Shown here: positions 9,350 to 19,648 of the stretch, one piece after another
Numbering within the stretch: the stretch's first letter is position 1
How the letters are laid out: every line of letters begins with the position of its first letter
Assembly: GCF_006351965.1 (NCBI RefSeq)
Contig: NZ_CP040932.1
Span: 2,604,001-2,668,000 of the forward strand
Length of the DNA stretch: 64,000 nt
Reading direction: 5' to 3'
Source of the DNA: Oceanicola sp. D3
GTDB taxonomy: Bacteria > Pseudomonadota > Alphaproteobacteria > Rhodobacterales > Rhodobacteraceae
Made by a program: the position numbers and the translations under genes
The notes under the pieces: model-generated
Seen by the model: only the letters and a program-made list of their open reading frames with translations
What the model was told of the DNA's origin: nothing
The model's database searches: none

Positions 9350-9840
9350 ATGCCCTCCGCTTGCACCTGAAGCCACAGCGCCTGCCGCCCGGTCTCCTGC
9401 ATCAGGCAGCTCAGCATCGCCGGCCCCTGCCCCGTGCCGCCGCTCCACTGCGACCGGACAAACTCGCATTTGGCATCCCGAAAGGTGATCCACGCGCGCT
9501 GCATCCCCCGCAGCGTCTCCTCCGCCGAGAGCAACCCGTTCTCCGCCGTCGCCATATCCACGTCAAACGCCTTCGCCCGCGCCATGGCCTCCTTGTAATG
9601 CTGGTTCAACCGCGCATCCCAATACTGCCACTCGGCATCAAGGCAGCCGTTCATCCCCACGGTCGAGCCGCCGCCCTCGGTGTTCTCCATGCAGGCGTTC
9701 GCCGCCCAGCCGATGCACTGCTCACGCTCGGAAAGCTCGGCCCGCTGCTCCTCGCACTCCTCCGCGATCATCGGATCGAAAGACAGTTCCTGCGCCGCCG
9801 CCGGGCCAGCCATCACCAGCAAAATCGCCATCCACCTCAT
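9346..9840 (-). CDS. Exported LprI-like (DUF1311) protein
   Basis: Protein of 164 residues with a signal peptide ([17 protein letters not shown], cleavage likely after AAA). The mature part has the pattern of the lysozyme-inhibitor LprI / DUF1311 family: ECEEQRAELSEREQCIGWA, CLDAEWQYWDARLNQHYKEA, LRGMQRAWITFRDAKCEF, and paired cysteines. Likely periplasmic. The ATG at 9840 overlaps the previous gene (ATGA) and the stop overlaps the EcsC start (GTGA). A role as lysozyme inhibitor is only a family suggestion. Confidence 0.75.
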   Translation of the reverse strand: MRWMAILLVMAGPAAAQELSFDPMIAEECEEQRAELSEREQCIGWAANACMENTEGGGSTVGMNGCLDAEWQYWDARLNQHYKEAMARAKAFDVDMATAENGLLSAEETLRGMQRAWITFRDAKCEFVRSQWSGGTGQGPAMLSCLMQETGRQALWLQVQAEGM

Positions 9841-10157
9841 TTCGCCGCCTCCTTGCGTGCCCCGATCAAGGCCTCTCCCGCCGCCCGCGCCTTGCAGGCC
9901 GGGTCCGGGAACCCGCCCGAGCAGGCCGCCTCGGCCCGCGCCATCATCGCCTCGGCAAGATGCGCCATGCAGGCCTCGTAACTGCCCGCCTGGCCGCAGT
10001 CTTCCAACGCAGCCTCCACGCAAGCCCGGTCATCGCCGCCCGCCTCAAGGCAGGCGTCCAGCCGCGCAACAATCGCGTCATAGGTTCCAGGCTGCTTGGT
10101 CATCATCTGCGCCTCCAATCCCGTGGCCATCAGCAAGAGCGCAAGCACCGCCCTCAT
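9837..10157 (-). CDS. Small exported Cys-rich hypothetical protein
   Basis: Protein of 106 residues with a signal peptide ([17 protein letters not shown]) and six cysteines in the mature part ([46 protein letters not shown]), suggesting disulfides in the periplasm. The repeated [19 protein letters not shown] pattern resembles the cysteine-containing helical hairpins seen in the next gene, so the two may act together. ATGA overlaps on both sides place it firmly in the operon. No family recognised. Confidence 0.7.
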   Translation of the reverse strand: MRAVLALLLMATGLEAQMMTKQPGTYDAIVARLDACLEAGGDDRACVEAALEDCGQAGSYEACMAHLAEAMMARAEAACSGGFPDPACKARAAGEALIGARKEAAK

Positions 10158-11314
10158 ACCGAGCCCATCATCTCACGCCCCACCAGCATCCGCCGGATCT
10201 CGCTGGTGCCAGCGCCGATCTCCATCAGCTTGGCATCGCGAAACAGCCGCGCCACCGGCGCATCGGCCATGAAACCTGCGCCGCCCATCGCCTGCACCGC
10301 CTGATGCGCCTGCACCATCGCCTGCTCGGAGGCATAGAGGCAGCAGGCCGCCGCATCGGCGCGCGTCACCTCGCCCCGGTCGCAGGCCTTGGCCACCTCG
10401 TAAACGTAGGCGCGCGATGAGTTCAGCGCCACATACATGTCGGCAATCTTGCCCTGCATCAGCTGGAACGAGCCAATCGGCTTCCCGAACTGCTTTCGCT
10501 CCGCAAGATAGGGCATAACCTCGTCCAGACAGGCAGCAATGATCCCCGGCCCGATCGCTGCCAGCACCACACGCTCATAATCGAGGCCGGACATCAGCAC
10601 GCGCACGCCCCCGCCCTCCTCGCCGAGGACATTCTCAAACGGCACTTCCACATCCTCAAACACCAGCTCGGCGGTGTTGGAGCCGCGCATCCCGAGCTTG
10701 TCGAAATGCTTGGAGGTGGAGAACCCCACCATCGACTTCTCGATCAGAAAGGCCGTAATCCCCTTGCTGCCGGCTTCCGGGTCGGTCTTGGCATAAACCA
10801 CCAGCGTATCGGCATCCGGCCCGTTGGTGATCCAGTATTTCGTGCCGTTCAGGCGGTAGTGATCGTTCCGCTTCTCGGCCCGCAGCTTCATGCTCACCAC
10901 GTCGCTGCCCGCCCCCGCCTCGCTCATCGCCAGCGCGCCAACATGCTCACCGCTCACCAGCCCCGGCAGATACTTCGCCTTCTGCTCCGGCGAGCCGTTC
11001 AGCCGGATCTGGTTCACGCAGAGGTTGGAATGGGCCCCATAGCTGAGAGAGATCGAAGCCGAAGCGCGGGCAATCTCCTCAACCGCCACCGCATGAGCGA
11101 GATAGCCCATCCCAGCCCCGCCAAACTCCTCCGGCACCGTGACGCCGAGCAAGCCCAGCTCACCCAGCTCCTGCCAAAGCGCGGCGGGGAATTCGTTACT
11201 GGCATCCACCTCCGCAGCGATCGGCCTGATCCGCTCCTGCGCGAAGCGGTGCACCATGTCGCGCAGCGCCTCAACCTCCTCGCCAAGGTCAAACTTCAAC
11301 TGCCCTGCAAACAT
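10154..11314 (-). CDS. liuA: Isovaleryl-CoA dehydrogenase
   Basis: FAD-dependent acyl-CoA dehydrogenase of 386 residues that converts isovaleryl-CoA to 3-methylcrotonyl-CoA, the first committed step of leucine degradation. The N-domain carries [20 protein letters not shown] and [17 protein letters not shown], typical of IVD; FAD/substrate motifs are [13 protein letters not shown] and [11 protein letters not shown]. The catalytic Glu lies in [10 protein letters not shown] (about Glu247), the position specific to isovaleryl-CoA dehydrogenases. The C-domain ends [15 protein letters not shown]. The ATG at 11314 is preceded by GGGAGG. It is the first gene of the operon and sits just after an inverted-repeat operator. 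Confidence 0.95.
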   Translation of the reverse strand: MFAGQLKFDLGEEVEALRDMVHRFAQERIRPIAAEVDASNEFPAALWQELGELGLLGVTVPEEFGGAGMGYLAHAVAVEEIARASASISLSYGAHSNLCVNQIRLNGSPEQKAKYLPGLVSGEHVGALAMSEAGAGSDVVSMKLRAEKRNDHYRLNGTKYWITNGPDADTLVVYAKTDPEAGSKGITAFLIEKSMVGFSTSKHFDKLGMRGSNTAELVFEDVEVPFENVLGEEGGGVRVLMSGLDYERVVLAAIGPGIIAACLDEVMPYLAERKQFGKPIGSFQLMQGKIADMYVALNSSRAYVYEVAKACDRGEVTRADAAACCLYASEQAMVQAHQAVQAMGGAGFMADAPVARLFRDAKLMEIGAGTSEIRRMLVGREMMGSV

Positions 11315-11333
11315 CGCCCGCTCCTCCCATTTA

Positions 11334-11349
11334 TTGAACAAGCGTTCAA
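11334..11349. promoter_or_regulatory. Inverted-repeat operator before liuA
   Basis: TTGAAC-AAGC-GTTCAA, two perfect 6-bp arms with a 4-base spacer, ends 20 bases upstream of the liuA ATG and abuts its ribosome site, a repressor position. An almost identical site precedes the valine operon (31233-31248). The layout is typical of TetR-type operators; the protein is not in the window. Confidence 0.65.
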
Positions 11350-11400
11350 ATAGTAGAAGAGCCAGCGGGCCGGGTCAACGATTCCCCTGCACGAAACGCA

Positions 11401-11432
11401 GAGAGAGCGGCCGGGGCAACGGCCGCTCTCTC
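11401..11432 (-). terminator. Strong hairpin after SH3 gene
   Basis: GAGAGAGCGGCC and GGCCGCTCTCTC form a perfect 12-bp stem with an 8-base loop, 46 bases after the stop of the SH3 gene on the minus strand. There is no T-run. It separates that gene from the liu promoter region. Confidence 0.55.
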
Positions 11433-11477
11433 GCTTGACCACTGACAGGGACAGGCCAGCGGGTTCGGATCAATGGT

Positions 11478-12074
11478 TTACCGGTTGATATACACGGTCG
11501 TCTTGGTGCCCGGCTCCAGCACGCGGGTCTCGCCGTCAATCGTCAGGTAGGTCAGCCCGCCCTCGGGCACATTGTGCACGCTGACGCCAGCCTCGCTGTT
11601 GCCCAGCGCCACGGTCTCGCCATCGGCAGCCGTGTCAGGGCCAGCGCGCTCTGTCATGTAAACGGCAACCGCCTCGTCAGGGATCTCGATCAGCGGTGCC
11701 ACATTGCTTGGCGCATCCACCAGCGTGCCGTTCACCACAGCCGCATCAAGCTCGGCAGGGGTGGTGTCTTCATCCGGGCGCACGGTGATGGTCGAGGCCG
11801 CAACCGGAACCATCGCCTCGGGGCTGCCGCTGAGGTAGCGGCTGTGCACCCATGCGGTGCCATCGGCAGATTGAATCCGGCACCACGGCGCAGCTTCAAG
11901 GCAGGCTTCCACCTCGGCGGTCTCATTGGCCCCCAAGGTGCCAACCACGGCGTATTCGATGCCGGGGCCGGAGCGCAGGTTCAGATCGGTGGTGGCAGTC
12001 GCCTCGGCTGCAATGGCAGGGGCAACAGCGGTCAGGCTCAGCGCGGCAACCGCGCCGGTCAGAAGGGGTTTCAT
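11478..12074 (-). CDS. Exported SH3-domain protein
   Basis: Protein of 198 residues: signal peptide (MKPLLTGAVAALSLTAVAPAIAA), bacterial SH3 domain around residues 25-85 (ATTDLNLRSGPGIEYAVVG, then WCRIQSADGTAWVHSRYLSG), a low-complexity middle, and a C-terminal strand motif (TYLTIDGETRVLEPGTKTTVYINR) resembling the DUF1236 end of its neighbour. Likely periplasmic and possibly cell-wall binding. The ATG at 12074 has GAGG upstream. It is a divergent tandem paralogue of 12226-12867, with a terminator between them, so the two can be transcribed separately. Confidence 0.8.
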   Translation of the reverse strand: MKPLLTGAVAALSLTAVAPAIAAEATATTDLNLRSGPGIEYAVVGTLGANETAEVEACLEAAPWCRIQSADGTAWVHSRYLSGSPEAMVPVAASTITVRPDEDTTPAELDAAVVNGTLVDAPSNVAPLIEIPDEAVAVYMTERAGPDTAADGETVALGNSEAGVSVHNVPEGGLTYLTIDGETRVLEPGTKTTVYINR

Positions 12075-12173
12075 GATCGTGTCCTCGTATTTCGTTCGTG
12101 GGGGCGAAGGGCGGCTTGGCGGCCCCCGCTGCTTGGTGAGACAACACCGCGCAGGGGCAATCGGTTCCCAACC

Positions 12174-12202
12174 AAAAAGGGCGGCCCGCACCGGGGCCGC
12201 CC
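12174..12202 (-). terminator. Rho-independent terminator of the second SH3 gene
   Basis: On the minus strand GGGCGGCCC and GGGCCGCCC form a 9-bp stem followed directly by TTTTT, 23 bases after the stop codon at 12226. Confidence 0.9.
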
Positions 12203-12225
12203 AATCTTGCTCTCCTCCACCGCGC

Positions 12226-12867
12226 TTAGCGGTAAACGTAAACGATCGTCCGGTCTTCCTTCACCAGCACATCCTGCCCGTTCACGTTGAGGTAGGAATA
12301 GTCGCTCTCCGGAACCGGATAAATCTCCACGTCCTCGGGAACGCCCGCACCCAGCACCACCTCGCCATCGAGATAGACCGGCTCAACCGGGTTTTCGGTC
12401 ACATAGGTCACGGTTTTGGTCTCCGGCTCGGGCACGGCATCGCTGCCCGCATTGGCGCCAAGCACCACGCCTGCCGCAATGGCCGCAGGGCCGCCGATCA
12501 GCGAACCGGCAATCGCGCCACCTGTTACAGCACCGGCTGCGGCGCCGGCCCCCTCGTTGCCGCCTTCCTTCATGTAGGTCACGGTGCGGGTCGTGGTCAC
12601 TTTCGTGGCCTCGGTGGCCGAGCCGCTCAGATAGTGCCGGTGCGCCCAGCCGGTCTGGCCGTCATAGGTCACTTCGCACCACGCACCGCCGTCAAGGCAA
12701 CCTTCCACTTCGGCCTGGTCGAGGCCAGCGATCACACCAATCACCTCAAACTCCGGGCCGGGGCCCGAACGCAGGTTGAGGTCGGTCGTTGCGGTCGCCT
12801 GTGCGGCAAGCATCGGGGTGGCGGCCACGCAGAGGGCGGCAGCACTCAGGGTGAGTTTCTTGAACAT
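12226..12867 (-). CDS. Exported SH3 / DUF1236 protein
   Basis: Protein of 213 residues: signal peptide (MFKKLTLSAAALCVAATPMLA), SH3b domain (ATTDLNLRSGPGPEFEVIG, then WCEVTYDGQTGWAHRHYLSG), a Gly/Ala-rich segment around residues 100-140 with GxxxG spacing that could be a membrane-active glycine zipper, and a C-terminal DUF1236-like end (YSYLNVNGQDVLVKEDRTIV). The ATG has GGAG 7 bases upstream. It shares almost the same first SH3 strand with the neighbour at 11478, showing a gene duplication; only this copy has the Gly/Ala segment. Confidence 0.82.
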   Translation of the reverse strand: MFKKLTLSAAALCVAATPMLAAQATATTDLNLRSGPGPEFEVIGVIAGLDQAEVEGCLDGGAWCEVTYDGQTGWAHRHYLSGSATEATKVTTTRTVTYMKEGGNEGAGAAAGAVTGGAIAGSLIGGPAAIAAGVVLGANAGSDAVPEPETKTVTYVTENPVEPVYLDGEVVLGAGVPEDVEIYPVPESDYSYLNVNGQDVLVKEDRTIVYVYR

Positions 12868-13068
12868 CGTATGTCTCCGTTCATCGTCTCAAATCCGCCG
12901 GGTCTTCCACGATCAGACATCGCCGCCCGGCTGGCGTGGGGCACCAACAGCGGGGCGTGCAGGCCCGTTCCATCACGGATCAGAGGCACAACCAGAACGA
13001 GCGAAATTGCAGCGAGATCCCGCCGTTACCCGTTTCAACCCGGTCATGAAAGGTGATGAAACCCGCCT

Positions 13069-14262
13069 TCAGCGCGCCTGAAACACCGTGCCCACCTCGG
13101 CCCGAATGATCCGCGCGATCAAGGCGCAATCTTCGACCGAAAAGGTCAGCGGCAGGCGCATGTCCACCAGCCCGGCCAGCACGGCGTCGGTGCGGGCAAG
13201 CTCCGGCGTTTCGGCATAGCGCCAATGCCCATAAGCCGAGGTAAAGCCCACCGGCTCCGGCCCACCAAACCACTTCAACTCCACGCCCCGCTCAAGGCAG
13301 CGCGCAAGCACCTCGCCCACCGCCTCACCGCTCCAGCCCTTGAGCAGAAACTGGATCGACGAGCCCACAAAGCGCTCCGCCTCGCCGCGCTCCACCACCG
13401 TCAGCCCCGGCGTGCCGCGCAGCCCCTCTTCCACCTCCCGGTATCGCGCGTTCCACCGCTCGATCTGGCGCGGAAGCTCGGCAAGCTGCGGGCGCAGGAT
13501 CGCCGCGCGCAGGTTGTCCATCCGCCCCGAAATGTTGGGCACCTCCATCCGATGGCGGGCAAACACCTCGGGCCCCGGCGCGGCAAGGTGGCGCTCATAC
13601 AGCATGTAAGACCCCGAGAGCAGCACCGCCTTGGCGGCGATGTCCTCATCGTCGCTCACCAGCAGGCCCCCCTCGCCCGAGTTCATATGCTTGTAGGTCT
13701 GGGTCGAGTAGCAGGCCACCGCGCCATGCCGCCCGCTCGGCACGCCATCCCAGCTTGCGCCCATCGTATGCGCACAATCCTCAACCACCACCACACCCGC
13801 CGCGCGGCAGATCTCCATCAGCCGGTCCATGTCGGCAATATGCCCGCGCATGTGAGAGAGCAGCAGCACCCCCGCCTCGCCCGCCTTAGCGGCCAGATCA
13901 TCAAGGTCGATGACAAGCCCGTCCGTGACCTCCACAAACACCGGCTCCGCACCAACAGCAGCAATCGCACCGGGCACCGGCGCAAGGGTGAAGGCATTGG
14001 TCAGCACCCTGTCCCCCGGCTTTACGCCCACGGCCCGGAGTGCCACGCCAATGGCCGAGCCGCCGCTCGCCGTGGCAAGGCAATACTTCGCCCCCACAAA
14101 GGCGGCAAACTCCTGCTCCAGCAGCGCCACCTCGCCCGCATCCTCGCCCGCAAGGTTATAGCGATGCAGCCGCCCATGGCGCAGCACGCCCATCGCCGCC
14201 TCCCGCGCCGCCTCGGGCAGCGGCTCCTGCTGGGTGAAATTGCCCTTGAACACTTCGCTCAT
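13069..14262 (-). CDS. DegT/DnrJ/EryC1/StrS family aminotransferase
   Basis: PLP-dependent fold-type I aminotransferase of 397 residues; relatives act on nucleotide sugars or cyclitols. Motifs: ATASGGSAIGVALRAVGV (cofactor phosphate site), DRVLTNAFTLAPVPGAI, VVEDCAHTMGASWDG with the PLP-ring Asp, and the Schiff-base lysine in STQTYKHMNSGEGG. The C-terminal half is rather divergent from sugar aminotransferases. The ATG at 14262 follows GGGTGG. It is 31 bases from the phosphatase gene upstream and likely co-transcribed. The substrate cannot be told from sequence. Confidence 0.88.
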   Translation of the reverse strand: MSEVFKGNFTQQEPLPEAAREAAMGVLRHGRLHRYNLAGEDAGEVALLEQEFAAFVGAKYCLATASGGSAIGVALRAVGVKPGDRVLTNAFTLAPVPGAIAAVGAEPVFVEVTDGLVIDLDDLAAKAGEAGVLLLSHMRGHIADMDRLMEICRAAGVVVVEDCAHTMGASWDGVPSGRHGAVACYSTQTYKHMNSGEGGLLVSDDEDIAAKAVLLSGSYMLYERHLAAPGPEVFARHRMEVPNISGRMDNLRAAILRPQLAELPRQIERWNARYREVEEGLRGTPGLTVVERGEAERFVGSSIQFLLKGWSGEAVGEVLARCLERGVELKWFGGPEPVGFTSAYGHWRYAETPELARTDAVLAGLVDMRLPLTFSVEDCALIARIIRAEVGTVFQAR

Positions 14263-14293
14263 GCTGCCACCCTGCTTTGCACGCCTCTGCCGG

Positions 14294-14950
14294 TCAATCC
14301 GCCAGCAGCCGCGCCGCCAGCTCCGGCAGCTCGTCAAAATGGTCGATCAGCGCCTCCGGCTCCAGCGCCTCTACCCCCCGCCCATCGGGGCCGAAGGTGA
14401 CAAGCGCACAGGGCACCCCTGCCGCCCGCGCCGTCTCCCTGTCGGTCTCCGTATCGCCAATCAAGATGCCCCGCGTGCCCCCGGCCCGCTCCACGGCGGC
14501 GAAATAGGGCGCCGGGTCGGGCTTGCGAACGGGGAGCGTATCGGCCCCGATCAGCGCCCCGAAGGCCGTGCGCACGCCCAGCCGCCCCATCAGCGCCTCG
14601 GCCAGCGCCTCGGGCTTGTTGGTGCAGATCGACACCGCAAACCCCCCGCTGCGCAGCGCCTCCACCGCCTCCATCGCACCGGGGTAAAGCACCGTGTGGG
14701 TGTCGATGTTGTCTCCATAGTAAGCCAGCAGCCGCGGATAATCCGCCTCCACCTCCTCCGCGCCAAACCCGGCCCGCTCATAGCCCAGCCGCAGCATCGC
14801 CCGGCCGCCGCGAAAGGCCGTATGCGCATCGGCAACCGGGTCCAGCAGCGTGCCCAGCCCCCGCGCAAGAAAGCAGGCATTGGCCGAGGCAATCAGGTCT
14901 TTGCTGGTATCCGCCAGCGTGCCGTCCAGATCGAAGACCACCGTTTTCAT
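14294..14950 (-). CDS. gph: HAD hydrolase, phosphoglycolate phosphatase type
   Basis: Protein of 218 residues. HAD motif I is VVFDLDGTLADTS at the N-terminus, motif II is in ISICTNKP-like CTNKPEALAEAL, and motifs III/IV are in RKPDPAPYF and ILIGDTETDRETARAAG. The helical cap between motifs I and II matches the Gph subfamily, which removes phosphoglycolate from DNA repair or oxygenation reactions. The ATG at 14950 has AGGGG upstream. Other phosphoesters cannot be excluded. It is divergent from glmU. Confidence 0.82.
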   Translation of the reverse strand: MKTVVFDLDGTLADTSKDLIASANACFLARGLGTLLDPVADAHTAFRGGRAMLRLGYERAGFGAEEVEADYPRLLAYYGDNIDTHTVLYPGAMEAVEALRSGGFAVSICTNKPEALAEALMGRLGVRTAFGALIGADTLPVRKPDPAPYFAAVERAGGTRGILIGDTETDRETARAAGVPCALVTFGPDGRGVEALEPEALIDHFDELPELAARLLAD

Positions 14951-15082
14951 TCGCAACCCCTGTCACAATCCGTCACCACATGTGACCCGCCAGCCCCTTG
15001 CCACCCTGCATCATGCGAGTAGAACGGAGCCAAGAGTTCCGGGTATAACCGGTGTTGAGCAGAACAAAAGGGGCAGCGGGCC

Positions 15083-16435
15083 ATGGGCACCAGCCTGATC
15101 ATCCTCGCCGCGGGGCAAGGCACCCGCATGCAGTCGGACATGCCGAAGGTCTTGCACCGGGTCGCCCACGCGCCCCTGCTGGCCCATGCCATGCACGCAG
15201 GCAACGCGCTGGAACCTGAGCGCGTGGTGGTTGTCGCCGGGCACGGCGCCGAAGCGGTCGAGGCCGCCGTGGCCGAAATCGACGACACCGCGCAGGTCGT
15301 CATTCAGGAAGACCGCCTCGGCACCGGCCACGCCGTCCTTCAGGCCCGCGAAGCCCTCGCAGGCGCCGAAGGCGATGCCATCATCCTCTACGGCGACACC
15401 CCCTTCATCCGCCCCGACACCCTGCAAGCCATGCTGGACGCCCGCGCACAGCATGCCGTTGTGGTGCTGGGTTTCGAGCCCGCCGATCCGGCCCGCTACG
15501 GCCGCCTCTTCATGGATGGCGACAGCTTGGAGGCGATTATCGAATACAAGGACGCCACCGAAGCCCAGCGCGCCATCCCGCTCTGCAACTCCGGCGTGAT
15601 CTGCGCCGATGCGGCCCAGCTCTTCTCCCTGCTCGATAATGTCGGCAACGATAACGCCTCAGGCGAATATTACCTCACCGACATCGTCGCCATCGCCCGC
15701 AGCCGTGGCCTCTCCTGCGGCGTGGTCCGCTGCGCCGAGGCCGAGACCATGGGCGTCAACTCCCGCGCCGACCTCGCCGCCGCCGAGGCCGCCTTCCAGC
15801 AGGCCAAACGCGCGGAGGCGCTGGAAAACGGTGTCACCCTCACCGCCCCCGAAACCGTCCACTTCGCATGGGACACATGGGTAGGCCGCGATGCCACCAT
15901 CGAGCCCTACGTCGTCTTCGGCCCCGGCGTCACCGTCGAGACCGGCGCGCAAATCCGCGCCTTCTCCCACCTCGAAGGCTGCCACGTGAGCACCGGCGCA
16001 CAAGTCGGCCCCTATGCCCGCCTCCGCCCCGGCGCGGAACTGGCCAACAACGCCAAGGTCGGCAATTTCTGCGAGGTGAAGAACGCCGAGATCGGCGAAG
16101 GCGCAAAGGTCAATCACCTCAGCTATATCGGTGATGCCTCCGTGGGCGAGGCCGCCAACATCGGCGCAGGCACCATCACCTGCAACTATGACGGCGTCTT
16201 CAAGCACCGCACCGAGGTTGGCGCCCGCGCCTTCATCGGCTCCAACACCATGCTGGTCGCCCCCGTCACCGTGGGCGCCGAGGCCCTCACCGCCTCCGGC
16301 TCCGTCATCACCGAAAACGTCCCCGATGGCGCCCTCGCCGTCGCCCGTGGCCGCCAAAGCAACAAGCCCGGCCTCGCCCGCAAACTGATGGACAGGCTCC
16401 GCGCCGCCAAGGCAGCAAAGAAAGAGGCCAAGTAA
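15083..16435 (+). CDS. glmU: Bifunctional GlcNAc-1-P uridyltransferase / GlcN-1-P acetyltransferase
   Basis: Protein of 450 residues making UDP-GlcNAc for peptidoglycan and LPS. The N-terminal nucleotidyltransferase shows LAAGQGTRMQSDMPKVLH at residues 8-25, YGDTPFI and NSGVI. The C-terminal left-handed beta-helix has hexapeptide repeats (VGPYARLRPGAELANNAKVG) and the acetyltransferase site NHLSYIGDASVGEAANIGAG with YNYDG-like CNYDGVFKH. The stop is directly followed by the glmS ATG (TAAATG), so the two consecutive pathway enzymes are coupled. Confidence 0.97.
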   Translation: MGTSLIILAAGQGTRMQSDMPKVLHRVAHAPLLAHAMHAGNALEPERVVVVAGHGAEAVEAAVAEIDDTAQVVIQEDRLGTGHAVLQAREALAGAEGDAIILYGDTPFIRPDTLQAMLDARAQHAVVVLGFEPADPARYGRLFMDGDSLEAIIEYKDATEAQRAIPLCNSGVICADAAQLFSLLDNVGNDNASGEYYLTDIVAIARSRGLSCGVVRCAEAETMGVNSRADLAAAEAAFQQAKRAEALENGVTLTAPETVHFAWDTWVGRDATIEPYVVFGPGVTVETGAQIRAFSHLEGCHVSTGAQVGPYARLRPGAELANNAKVGNFCEVKNAEIGEGAKVNHLSYIGDASVGEAANIGAGTITCNYDGVFKHRTEVGARAFIGSNTMLVAPVTVGAEALTASGSVITENVPDGALAVARGRQSNKPGLARKLMDRLRAAKAAKKEAK

Positions 16436-18250
<1,815 letters not shown>

Positions 18251-18262
18251 CCTCACCGCCTG

Positions 18263-18937
18263 ATGACCCTTGATGATGCCCTCACCGCCCTCCGCGCCCT
18301 CGCCGAACCCGGCCGGGCCGAGGGCATGTCCGCCTATCACAAGCAGACCCGAGAGGTCATCGGCATCCCAAACCGGGCGCTGAACGAGGTGACCACAGAG
18401 TGGCGGCGCACCCTTCCCGTGCCAGAGCGCGTCACCCTCGCCGCAAGCCTTTGGAAAACCGACATTTTCGAGGCCAGCATCGCCGCAGCCAAGCTGCTCA
18501 CCCAAGCCCGCCTGCGCCCCGACACCGAAGCCTGGGCGCTGATCAAAAGCTGGCTGCCCGACCTCGATTCATGGGCCATCGCCGACCACGCCATGATGGC
18601 CGGGCAAAAGCGCCTCATGGCCGACCTGTCCCGCATGGATGAGGTCGAGGCCTGGACCACGAGCGAGAGCCTCTGGACCCGCCGCGCCGCGCTCACCGTC
18701 ACCCTGCCGCTTGCCAAGAAGAACAACCCCAACGCCGCCGAGGCACAAGCCCGCGCCCGCGTGCTCACATGGGCCGAAACCTACGTATCAGACACAGAAT
18801 GGTTCATCCAGAAAGCCGTCGCCTGGTGGCTGCGCGACCTCTCCAAGCACGATGCAGAGGCCACCCGCGCCTTCCTCGAAGGCCCCGGCCAAGGCCTCAA
18901 ACCCTTCGCCCAGAAAGAAGCCGCCAAACACCTGTAG
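18263..18937 (+). CDS. DNA alkylation repair protein, AlkD-like
   Basis: Protein of 224 residues with HEAT-like helical repeats of the AlkC/AlkD family: GMSAYHKQTREVIGIPNR, LWKTDIFEASIAAAKLL, WSLWTRR-type segment SESLWTRRAALTVTLPLA, and WFIQKAVAWWLRDLSKHD. AlkD-type enzymes remove bulky N3/N7-alkylated bases without flipping them. It begins 12 bases after glmS and is probably co-transcribed. The stop codon TAG lies within the first unit of a palindromic repeat, so the present C-terminus (EAAKHL) may have been set when the repeat arrived. Confidence 0.82.
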   Translation: MTLDDALTALRALAEPGRAEGMSAYHKQTREVIGIPNRALNEVTTEWRRTLPVPERVTLAASLWKTDIFEASIAAAKLLTQARLRPDTEAWALIKSWLPDLDSWAIADHAMMAGQKRLMADLSRMDEVEAWTTSESLWTRRAALTVTLPLAKKNNPNAAEAQARARVLTWAETYVSDTEWFIQKAVAWWLRDLSKHDAEATRAFLEGPGQGLKPFAQKEAAKHL

Positions 18938-19055
18938 GGTGGGCAATCTGCCCACCATCGCTCACCCCCCCAAACCGCGCCCCGTAGGGTGGGCAATCTG
19001 CCCACCAGCGCTCACCCCCCAAACCGCGTCCCGTAGGGTGGGAAATCTGCCCACC
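18934..19055. repeat. Three tandem copies of palindromic repeat
   Basis: Units at 18934-18956, 18984-19006 and 19033-19055, spaced 50 and 49 bases, separated by a conserved spacer rich in CTCACCCCCC and AAACCGCG. Units 1 and 2 are identical to the one inside liuB (7705-7727); unit 3 has GGGAAA for GGGCAA, which breaks one pair. Each unit folds into an 8-bp stem (GGTGGGCA/TGCCCACC). The array lies between the convergent AlkD-like and lipoprotein genes and may act as a terminator or attenuator. Confidence 0.9.
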
Positions 19056-19087
19056 ACCCCGCGAGGCCGCCTCAAAGGGCGAACGAG

Positions 19088-19597
19088 CTACCCCGTAGAC
19101 CCGGCGTAAACCACCAGCTCCGGCAACCCCGTCAGCGGCGCGCCCAGCACCTGAAACGCCGGCAGGCTCACCCGCGTGCCAGATCCCGGCTCACCCCCCG
19201 AAGGCCGCAGCTCCACCTGCACCGAATTGCCATTGCCCGGATAAACCAGCCGCCCCGATTGCGCGACTGTCACCAGCGGCGTCTCCGCCCAGAATCCCGG
19301 GTCGGTCGGATCGCCCAGCGAGGCAATTGTCGTGCCCAGCTCCTTTTCGGCAGCCACAGGCGCGGCGGCAGCGGCCTGCTTTTCCTCTTCCGTCGTGGTG
19401 TCAAACTGGTCGGCGGTGCGCGCATTCTCCGGCGGGGGCGGCGCCGCTGCGGCCACCGGGGCCTTGCTTTCGCTTTCCCCAGCCTTCGCCTCGGTCGCTT
19501 CCGCCTTCGGCTTCATCGCAAACGGTCCTTCCGCACAGCCCGCCAACACCAGCGCCGCCGCCGTCACGCCCATCAATTTCTGCATCGCCTGCACCAT
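19088..19597 (-). CDS. Putative lipoprotein
   Basis: Protein of about 169 residues with a lipoprotein signal ([14 protein letters not shown], lipobox LAGC), an Ala/Pro/Glu-rich linker, and a conserved C-terminal domain from about residue 85 ([17 protein letters not shown], then [21 protein letters not shown] and [22 protein letters not shown]). Similar roseobacter lipoproteins are often mislabelled D-galactarate dehydratase; nothing here supports that activity. AAGGAG four bases before the ATG at 19597 decides the start; ATGs at 19585 and 19573 are alternatives. Outer-membrane location expected. Confidence 0.75.
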   Translation of the reverse strand: MVQAMQKLMGVTAAALVLAGCAEGPFAMKPKAEATEAKAGESESKAPVAAAAPPPPENARTADQFDTTTEEEKQAAAAAPVAAEKELGTTIASLGDPTDPGFWAETPLVTVAQSGRLVYPGNGNSVQVELRPSGGEPGSGTRVSLPAFQVLGAPLTGLPELVVYAGSTG

Positions 19598-19648
19598 TCC
19601 GCTCCTTGCCACCTTGGGCTACCTTGGTCGGACGCGCCGCAATTCACC

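Noticed and set aside
18934-19055. CRISPR array
   Set aside because: Only three repeats, with the spacers themselves conserved and a self-complementary repeat of the REP type; no cas genes nearby.
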